From contig JARFXP010000002.1 of the NCBI GenBank assembly GCA_029194675.1, positions 496,001-560,000 of the forward strand: 64,000 nt of DNA, read 5' to 3'. The stretch comes from Nitrospira sp. (GTDB lineage: Bacteria > Nitrospirota > Nitrospiria > Nitrospirales > Nitrospiraceae). Below are positions 55,201 to 61,144 of this stretch, piece by piece. Positions within the stretch are counted from its first letter, which is position 1. Each line of letters begins with the position of its first letter. The notes beneath the pieces are model-generated. The model saw only the letters and a list, made by a program, of their open reading frames with translations. It searched no databases and was not told where the DNA came from. Made by a program: the position numbers and the translations under genes.

Positions 55201-55655
55201 ATCCGGAGCGTAACAAGCCGGAGGTCAAGAATCTGCGGCCCGATCCAGAGACGGAGGCGATTGCCATGCGGGTCGTCATCGAGCATGAACAGGCACAAGG
55301 CCGCACGGTGACGGACGTGCATGAAAAGGACTTGGGGTACGACATCACCAGTTTGGATACGCAGTCCGGTGAATTAAGGCTGATTGAGATCAAAGGAATC
55401 GGGCACGAGAGCGGCACCGTCTGCCTCACGCCGAACGAGAAGCGGGTGGCCGAAGATCGTCGAGACTGCTATTGGCTGTACGTGGTGACTCACTGCAAAT
55501 CCCAGCCGCGTCTACAGGAGCCCATCAAAGACCCGGCGCGTCTGGATTGGCACGAGGTCAAGAAGGTGGATCACTACTATCTGTCTGTGGATGCGATGAC
55601 GCAGCCGATGACCGTGCGCGAGAAATCACCTCCATATGGAAAGAAGGAGTTGTAA
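52218..55655 (+). CDS. SNF2-family helicase with C-terminal DUF3883 nuclease-like domain
   Basis: The 1145-residue product is an SF2 DNA translocase of SNF2 type: Walker A ADDAGAGKTIMAGLLIREL near 127, DEAH-box IVDEAHRMSASDSEH near 227, LLLTATPHKG near 258, and a C-lobe with ATEAAGEGINLQ near 560 followed by RMGRIHRYGQ. A coiled-coil region lies at 430-480 and 960-1020. The C-terminal 110 residues (DLGYDITSLDTQSGELRLIE, then IKG) match DUF3883, a PD-(D/E)XK-like domain with D-E-K residues. It is closest in layout to DISARM-type DrmD-like helicases. It leads the predicted defence locus. Confidence 0.85.
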   Translation: MNSTYPIKEGQVLSGSLFNEPMRVETVRFGGTDTWIIGLVGTQTERFRNVTLTLSDIKTLRIQDPTHTYTGDGNLLRLGLQAYALGIAYEFDPYFGLSISRVDPLPHQLEAIYDHLLKLARVRFLLADDAGAGKTIMAGLLIRELKLRGLAERILIVCPANLTFQWQRELREKFDEKFLILKGDDIRDQFGVNQWLEQKHVLTSLDLAKRTTILPGLRQVRWDLVIVDEAHRMSASDSEHKSQRYRLGELLRDISDHILLLTATPHKGIPENFSLFLQLLDQDAYADVRSIRQAMERRHAPFYLRRTKEAMVYFPERQPDGKWIARKIFTKRIPHTVDFKIDGQEDQLYREVTAYVKAQSHKAAAQGDDPRARAVGFLMALYQRRLASSTYALRHSLQNRARRLEEGLKRAQELARLAPPELPDPDELEEMEESQRERLEEILEAITLAQNPEQAREEIQELKELAMQAGQVEEAGVEAKLSRLKDVLQEQGFFYHPDQRLLLFTEFKDTLDYLVKRLKTWGFRVGFIHGGMKPGSRDEPGSRLYAEQQFRDGAIQVLVATEAAGEGINLQCCHILFNYDIPWNPNRLEQRMGRIHRYGQVKDCLIFNFVATNTVEGRVLQKLLEKLQEIRDALDDDAVFNVVGEILPASRLESVLRDYYSGRLGDADLEERLLRDVKEKRFREICQHALEGLASKKLNLEMLLERRARAQERRVVPETIARFLREVAPLVPFTLKPVASLPHTFEPGSTPHILRQFETNPDWKCQPLANRYPKLSTDRETAETHNLEWVTPGHPLFEALRRHGLNQAQESLAVGACFYSLEHPAPSRIDFYRARIVDGLGNVVHERLFAVQVSEDGACRLHEPSVLGNLQAAPAPKALPGVATSHDTQQWLHQQALDPFLGEVRAERLEEVDRVKAHVELSLQELLEKEDRLIGRFAEEAERGVEGAAGSLKLAEDRHAVLLARREKRRQELERQRSLTLQSVERMTSVLVFPHPERNKPEVKNLRPDPETEAIAMRVVIEHEQAQGRTVTDVHEKDLGYDITSLDTQSGELRLIEIKGIGHESGTVCLTPNEKRVAEDRRDCYWLYVVTHCKSQPRLQEPIKDPARLDWHEVKKVDHYYLSVDAMTQPMTVREKSPPYGKKEL

Positions 55656-55733
55656 TCGCCAAGATCAGTGCGATCCTCGGTAACCTATATTCCTTAATAA
55701 CTGCTTCCACTGTAAGTAGGAGGTGTCTATATT

Positions 55734-56159
55734 ATGAGCATTAAAAGAGCTACGGTTCTGTGGATTGAAGCTGAGCCACTCTCAGGGGGCAGCCATAGTC
55801 AGGTGGAATTTCCGGTTGAGGTCGGCCCTTTCTTTGGAGGAAGCTCGAATCCAGCAGTTGGGAATGAAATGGATATTTCTGTGAGATGCGCTGGAATTTC
55901 ATTCGCCCATAAGAAAATGGATTTCCACCATAACAATGTTTGGCGTCTTAATCTTCCCACTGCGAAACAAGGCTTAGGCCAGTACCGAGACTCATTACTT
56001 GTTTTTCAGAAAACTGATGATAGAGGCCGATTTCTTTTATGGAAAGAAATTGTTAAAAGCCCGCTGGGCAAGAAGCTACGGAAACAGGCGAAGAAAAAAG
56101 GCCAGATCATCAGAAGAAGGAAGACAACGGGTGGCTTCCGTGAATGTGGTTGCTTCTAA
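55734..56159 (+). CDS. Small hypothetical protein in the defence locus
   Basis: The 141-residue product is not recognised. It has a predicted beta-rich N-terminus (TVLWIEAEPLSGGSHSQVEF and MDISVRCAGISFAHKKMDFH) and a strongly basic C-terminal tail (KKLRKQAKKKGQIIRRRKTT). TAGGAGGT precedes the ATG. Base composition is lower in GC than the helicase. It overlaps the methylase start, suggesting co-translation; it could be a DNA-binding or specificity partner. Confidence 0.7.
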   Translation: MSIKRATVLWIEAEPLSGGSHSQVEFPVEVGPFFGGSSNPAVGNEMDISVRCAGISFAHKKMDFHHNNVWRLNLPTAKQGLGQYRDSLLVFQKTDDRGRFLLWKEIVKSPLGKKLRKQAKKKGQIIRRRKTTGGFRECGCF

Positions 56160-59100
56160 TTGACTCAATGCTCATGCCACTCGACCCCCAAGTCAAGCGC
56201 CTTGCAGAAAGAGACTTCCCAATAGCACGTGTTTCTGCCTATTCGATAAAAGAGAAGCCAGTAGCTCAAGCACATCCCAAATCCCTTCACCTGTGGTGGG
56301 CTAGGCGCCCACTAGGTGCGTGTCGGGCCATGCTCTTAGGACTATTGCTGCCAGATCCGTGTGACCAACTGTGTCCCGAACATTTCAAAAAGAAAGTGCG
56401 GGAAATTCTGCCCCAAGTCATTGGAAACATAGGTCCAACCGATGAAGCTCTCAGGAAAGCGCTCATTAGGTTTGTTGGAGAGTTTTCCAACTGGGATGTG
56501 TCAGCTGACAGAACTTACCTTGAAGTTTCTCATGCCCTAGTAAAGGCAGTGCATGGTGAAGCGCCACCGCTCGTCGCAGACGCTTTTGCTGGAGGTGGAT
56601 CCATTCCACTTGAAGCATTACGGCTCGGATGTGAGGCCTTCGCGAGTGATCTAAACCCAGTCGCTTGTCTTATTCTCAAAGCCATATTGGAAGATATTCC
56701 ACGTCACGGTACCAAGCTTTCTGATCTCGTGTGGAAGATTGGCAGGCAAATCGAAGAGAAAGTTAGTAAAGAGTTAGGTGCTTTATATCCTCGTGATCGT
56801 GAAGGAGCCAAACCCATTGCATATCTTTGGGCTCGAACGATTCACTGCGAATCGTCCCAGTGTGGAGCTGAAATTCCACTTATTCGTTCATGGTGGCTCG
56901 CTAAATCAGGCAACCACCGGGTTGCACTTCGTTACAGTGTTTGTAGGCCTGAGCGCAGAGAGCAGAGGCCCAGAATTGAATTTGAGGTCGCCAACAATCC
57001 TTCTGAGAACGAAATTCCTAACGGAACGATTGTACGCGGCAATGCTGTCTGCCCTTGTTGTGGGAACACAGTCAGCGGGGAGCGAGTACGTGCACAATTA
57101 AGGAACCAACGAGGTGGCGGCAATATAATTCTTGATAAGACGGGCTCTCGCTGTGGGGGCGCTCGCTTACTCGCTGTTGTCTGTTCCCCCGCGACGGGCA
57201 ATGGCAGGATTTATAGAAAGCCCCGTGAAGAAGATTACCGCCCTATTCGAATCGCTGACGAAAGGCTAAGAGAGATTATCGCGCGCGACGAATTTGAGCC
57301 AGGCCTATCTATTGTCCCGAACGAGAATCTCCCCCCCAAGGGAACACTAGGTTTCCGGATCCAGAATTATGGCATGACGCAATGGAGGGATCTTTTCAAT
57401 CAGCGGCAATTACTGGCTCTTTGCACGATATCAAAGCTGATAAGGGAACTTGATGCAGCCGATAGCACAATGGCTAGTGTCAAAGAAGTACTCGCACTAT
57501 CGGCCGACCGCTTGGTTGATTTTAATTCCACCTTGTCTCGCTGGGCCTCGAACCGCCAAACATCTGCGGCCACCTTTGGCAGGCATGCTTTACCGATGCT
57601 CTGGGATTACTGCGAAACTTCACCACTATCTGGATCAACAGGTAGCCTTCAATCGTCTCTTCGAATAGCTCGAGATGTCATAAACGCTACCTTGTGGTCT
57701 GGCGCAGAACGAGCGACGGTTGTTGTGGGCGACGCAACAGATATTGCCATTCCTAGCGACTCTGCTGCAATTTGGTTCACAGATCCCCCTTACTACGATG
57801 CTATTCCATACTCTGATCTATCAGATTTCTTTTATGTGTGGTTGAAGCGAATGCTCCCCGGACATTCGCTTTTGCGAGACATATTCGATCCACGCAATCC
57901 GCTTACACCCAAAGCCGAGGAGGCTGTCCAAGACCGGGAGAAGATCGTAAACGGTCACCCAAAAGATCGCGGGTTTTTCGAAAACAAGGTAGGCCAGGCG
58001 TTTTACGAGGGACGCCGGATTCTAAAGGAAAATGGGATTGGTTGTGTTGTCTTTGCTCACAAAACCACCGAAGGCTGGGAGGCACTATTATCAGGCATGA
58101 TCAAGGCTGGTCTCGTGATCACCGCTTCTTGGCCTATCTCAACTGAACGTCCGAGCAGATTGCGCTCTCAGGCCTCTGCTGCCCTTGCCACTAGTGTTCA
58201 TCTGATCTGCCGGCCACGATCAGAGGAAACGACCGGCGACTGGGGCGAAGTGTACCGCGAATTGCCAGTTCGCGTTGGGGATTGGATCGAACGATTGCAG
58301 TCTGAAGGTGTGCGCGGTGCAGACCTCGTTTTTGCCTGCATCGGCCCGGCGATGGAAATCTATAGCCGGTACTCGAAAGTCGAAGATGCCGAGGGGAGAG
58401 TGATCCCGCTCGGTGGAGATCCCACCGCGAGTGAACCATACAAGCGTGGGTTCCTTGCCTACGTCTGGGAAACCGTGGGTCGATTGGCACTCCAACAAGT
58501 ACTTGGTACAGCCGAAGCTCGCGCGCGCAACGGCGCGGCAGGAGCCGTCGAAGAAGATGCGCGGCTTACGGCTGTCTTCCTCTGGACGCTGCAAAGTACG
58601 AGTGGAGAGGGTGAGTCCAAGGTTGAAGGTGAGGACGATGAGGACAGGGATGTAGAGGATAACGAAGAGGATAGTGGTGGGATGAAGAAGAAAGCAAAGG
58701 GCTACACGCTGATCTTCGACGTGGTCCGGCGGTTCGCTCAACCGCTTGGAATCCATCTCGACCAATGGGAAGGACGGATCATCGAAACCGAGAAGGGGAT
58801 CGTCCGTCTCCTGCCGGTGAGCGAGCGGGCGGAGCAGCTCTTTGGCGAAGAAGGCGCCTCTGCCGTTGCCACACGCATTGAGCAGGAGGCCCGCCTCAAT
58901 CCGCAGATGACGTTAGAGTTTGCGTTGCCGGAGTTGGAAGCACCGGCCCTGAAAGGTCGTGGTCGAGGTAAGAAGGGCAAGGCAAAGTCGATCAAAGAAG
59001 TCGGCGACGAAGCATTGACTGCTCGCCGCGAGGCCACAACGCTTGATCGCGTCCATGCGGCCATGTTGTTGCAATCCAGTGGCCGTGCCAATGCCTTGCG

Positions 59101-59233
59101 CGCGCTGCTCAAAGCAGAGCAGGAACGAGGTCCCGACTTCCTGCGCCTCGCCAACGCCATGTCGGCTCTCTATCCAAAAGACAGCCAAGAGAAACGCCTA
59201 CTCGATGCGATGCTGTTGGCCGTTCCACGATAA
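56144..59233 (+). CDS. DUF1156 Zn-ribbon adenine-specific DNA methylase
   Basis: The 1029-residue product starts near PVAQAHPKSLHLWWARRPLG, the DUF1156 signature. The SAM-binding motif I is ADAFAGGGSIPLEALRLG near 144, the zinc ribbon NAVCPCCGNTVSGERVRAQL near 300 and the catalytic DPPYYDAIPYSDLSDFFYVW near 545. These match COG1743-type N6-adenine methylases. The C-terminal third has an Asp/Glu-rich linker (GEDDEDRDVEDNEEDSGG). The start may be ATG 56144, 56168 or 56174. The first half has lower GC than the last third. Confidence 0.88.
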   Translation: MWLLLIDSMLMPLDPQVKRLAERDFPIARVSAYSIKEKPVAQAHPKSLHLWWARRPLGACRAMLLGLLLPDPCDQLCPEHFKKKVREILPQVIGNIGPTDEALRKALIRFVGEFSNWDVSADRTYLEVSHALVKAVHGEAPPLVADAFAGGGSIPLEALRLGCEAFASDLNPVACLILKAILEDIPRHGTKLSDLVWKIGRQIEEKVSKELGALYPRDREGAKPIAYLWARTIHCESSQCGAEIPLIRSWWLAKSGNHRVALRYSVCRPERREQRPRIEFEVANNPSENEIPNGTIVRGNAVCPCCGNTVSGERVRAQLRNQRGGGNIILDKTGSRCGGARLLAVVCSPATGNGRIYRKPREEDYRPIRIADERLREIIARDEFEPGLSIVPNENLPPKGTLGFRIQNYGMTQWRDLFNQRQLLALCTISKLIRELDAADSTMASVKEVLALSADRLVDFNSTLSRWASNRQTSAATFGRHALPMLWDYCETSPLSGSTGSLQSSLRIARDVINATLWSGAERATVVVGDATDIAIPSDSAAIWFTDPPYYDAIPYSDLSDFFYVWLKRMLPGHSLLRDIFDPRNPLTPKAEEAVQDREKIVNGHPKDRGFFENKVGQAFYEGRRILKENGIGCVVFAHKTTEGWEALLSGMIKAGLVITASWPISTERPSRLRSQASAALATSVHLICRPRSEETTGDWGEVYRELPVRVGDWIERLQSEGVRGADLVFACIGPAMEIYSRYSKVEDAEGRVIPLGGDPTASEPYKRGFLAYVWETVGRLALQQVLGTAEARARNGAAGAVEEDARLTAVFLWTLQSTSGEGESKVEGEDDEDRDVEDNEEDSGGMKKKAKGYTLIFDVVRRFAQPLGIHLDQWEGRIIETEKGIVRLLPVSERAEQLFGEEGASAVATRIEQEARLNPQMTLEFALPELEAPALKGRGRGKKGKAKSIKEVGDEALTARREATTLDRVHAAMLLQSSGRANALRALLKAEQERGPDFLRLANAMSALYPKDSQEKRLLDAMLLAVPR

Positions 59234-59235
59234 CA

Positions 59236-60198
59236 ATGTCTGAAGACACGACTAAGACAGTCTGGCAGGTATCCGGTGGACCTTCCAATCGTTCCTATAT
59301 CGATCTCTTGCTGAAGCATGGTGTCGCGCTGATTGGACCAGGGGCTATTGGCCCCTGGCATTCCGACCGGAAAGATGAACTGTATGAGGGTCATTTTGTT
59401 CGCCACTTCGCGACAGAGGTTCATGTCGGAGACATTGTTCTTCTTCGCCACGGCATGTCAGCGGTTGTGGCCGTTGGATTGGTCGCGAGCGACTACGCCT
59501 ACCTCCCTCAGTTTGACGACGTGAACGGGTGGGATCTTCAGCATGCGAGACGTGTGAGATGGTTCAAACTCCCTCACCCACATGACTTTTGCGCTCCAGT
59601 ATTTGGCGCCAGCCCGCCACGCCTCTCCCGTGTGACAAATTCCAATGTGGTCGACTATGCCCGCCGCTTTATTAATTCTCCGCCGCATGACTGGCAGAGT
59701 GCCACGCTACCATCACTTCCACCTGCCGAGCTGCTCATGGACGATGTCCCGCCATATCTCATGCATCTCGTCGGCCAAGTGAGAGACCTCTCGGGGTTGT
59801 ACTGGGACAAGAAGAATTTCGGTGATCCGCCGACCGAAGATGAGACGATATGCCACTTTCTTATCCCTCTTTTGGGCTCGCTTGGATGGCCGCCAGAGTA
59901 CGTTGCTGTGAAATGGAGAGACATCGATGTGTGCCTCTTTAGTCGCTTACCTCGTCTGCCGGAACACTGCGCTTTTGTTATTGAGGCGAAACGCTTCGGA
60001 GAGGGCATTGAGGGCGCACTGGGCCAGGCCAAAGGCTATCTCGAAAAACTTGGAGTTGTCCGCGACATCGTCGTTACCGATGGTATTCGCTATCGACTAT
60101 ATCAAGGCGACAGGGATTTCGAACCGGTTGCATACGCAAACTTAGCTTATCTCAAGCAATCGGCCTTAGCCTTATTCGAAAGGCTACGACGGCAGTAG
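59236..60198 (+). CDS. PUA/EVE-like plus PD-(D/E)XK nuclease
   Basis: The 320-residue product follows the methylase by 2 bases. The N-terminus (VWQVSGGPSNRSYIDLLLKH, GDIVLLRHGMSAVVAVGLVA, WDLQHARRVRWFKLP) looks like an EVE/PUA-type fold that recognises modified bases in other restriction proteins. The C-terminus has WRDIDVCLFSRLPRLPEHCA and VIEAKRFGEGIEGALGQ, then IVVTDGIRYRLYQG, the D...ExK core and HsdR-like segment of PD-(D/E)XK nucleases. This suggests a cutter guided by modification status. It is a predicted assignment. Confidence 0.75.
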   Translation: MSEDTTKTVWQVSGGPSNRSYIDLLLKHGVALIGPGAIGPWHSDRKDELYEGHFVRHFATEVHVGDIVLLRHGMSAVVAVGLVASDYAYLPQFDDVNGWDLQHARRVRWFKLPHPHDFCAPVFGASPPRLSRVTNSNVVDYARRFINSPPHDWQSATLPSLPPAELLMDDVPPYLMHLVGQVRDLSGLYWDKKNFGDPPTEDETICHFLIPLLGSLGWPPEYVAVKWRDIDVCLFSRLPRLPEHCAFVIEAKRFGEGIEGALGQAKGYLEKLGVVRDIVVTDGIRYRLYQGDRDFEPVAYANLAYLKQSALALFERLRRQ

Positions 60199-60207
60199 AG
60201 GGGAACC

Positions 60208-60363
60208 ATGAATCTTGATCCTTGGTACAAAGTTGCAACGCCGCGTTCCGAAGTGCAGGATGGCCGGTCATTCAATCCACACGAGTTTGCGATCGCTCTC
60301 AATCTAAAATCTAGCGAAGAGAAGCGCCTCCTCGACGCAATGCTGCTGGCTGTGCCAAGATAG
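60208..60363 (+). pseudogene. 51-residue chimeric relic: DUF499 N-terminus joined to DUF1156 C-terminus
   Basis: The frame MNLDPWYKVATPRSEVQD, then GRSFNPHEFAIAL, is the N-terminus of a DUF499 ATPase (the intact copy at 61144 starts VLDPWYKVAMPRPEVREG). It continues with SSEEKRLLDAMLLAVPR and a stop, the exact C-terminus of a DUF1156 methylase (the copy ending at 59233 has SQEKRLLDAMLLAVPR). AGAGGGG precedes the ATG. Nucleotide differences from the intact copies are many, so it is not a local copying error. It marks a deletion between two systems once in tandem. Confidence 0.85.
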
Positions 60364-60387
60364 GCGTGTCATGATTGTAAGGAGGTA

Positions 60388-60735
60388 ATGATGACTCATT
60401 CCGCGTTGAACACACCTCCGGTCCATGATGCGATCGCCGAGATGGTGCGTCGCATTGTGTCCCAGTTTCACCCGGACAAGATCATCCTCTTTGGCTCGCA
60501 CGCGCGCGGCCAGGCTGGGCCGGACAGTGATGTGGACCTCTTGATTGTCATGCCGGTGGAGGGGTCCAAACGGCGGAAGGCGACCGAAATCGACGGGGCT
60601 CTTGCCGATCGAACAATCCCCCTGGACCTCATTGTCGTGACTCCGAACGAGTTTGAGCGGGCCCGTGACCAAATCGGCTCGGTCTTACGACCTGCGGCGA
60701 TCGAAGGGCGTGTGCTGTATGACCGAGCCGCGTGA
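60388..60735 (+). CDS. MNT-type nucleotidyltransferase (antitoxin or modifier)
   Basis: The 115-residue product has the minimal nucleotidyltransferase signature ILFGSHARGQAGPDSDVDLL near 38-57 (GSxARG...DxD). AAGGAGG precedes the ATG by 8 bases. It overlaps the HEPN gene by 17 bases, the standard MNT-HEPN arrangement, in which MNT modifies and silences the HEPN toxin. It is placed between the relic and the DUF499 ATPase. Confidence 0.92.
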   Translation: MMTHSALNTPPVHDAIAEMVRRIVSQFHPDKIILFGSHARGQAGPDSDVDLLIVMPVEGSKRRKATEIDGALADRTIPLDLIVVTPNEFERARDQIGSVLRPAAIEGRVLYDRAA

Positions 60736-61144
60736 TGTGGCCCGACAGGTTCGGCAGTGGATCGAGAAGGCGGAGCACGATCTGCGCAACGCGGAACACA
60801 CCCTCACCATTCGTGACGAGGAGTGCCCGTTCGATACGGTGTGTTTTCATGCCCAGCAATGCGTGGAGAAGTACCTGAAGGGTTGGCTCACATTCAAACG
60901 CCTCGATGCCCCACGATCCCATGACCTCGTCGTCTTGCTCAACCTGGCGATCTCAGCCGGGTTGGGCGGACACAATCCACAAGATGTGCAGCCACTCAAT
61001 CGCTACACCATCGAAGCGCGTTATCCAGGCGATTGGGATCCGATTGATCGGCCCGAGGCAGAGCAGGCCGTCGCCACGGCTCGGCGTGTCCGAGAGTCTA
61101 TACGGGTATTGTTGCCGCGAGAAGTCCTTCAAGGAGAAAACTGA
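60719..61144 (+). CDS. HEPN domain protein (COG2250-like, toxin of the MNT pair)
   Basis: The 141-residue product is helical with ARQVRQWIEKAEHDLRNAEH, CFHAQQCVEKYLKGWLTF, PRSHDLVVLLNL and TIEARYPGDW, typical of COG2250 HEPN proteins. The start at 60719 (ATG overlapping the MNT stop region) is preferred to an earlier in-frame position. HEPN proteins are often RNases or NAD/ATP-targeting toxins. Its stop overlaps the DUF499 start (TGATG), so the pair is tied to the defence operon. Confidence 0.9.
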   Translation: MTEPRDVARQVRQWIEKAEHDLRNAEHTLTIRDEECPFDTVCFHAQQCVEKYLKGWLTFKRLDAPRSHDLVVLLNLAISAGLGGHNPQDVQPLNRYTIEARYPGDWDPIDRPEAEQAVATARRVRESIRVLLPREVLQGEN

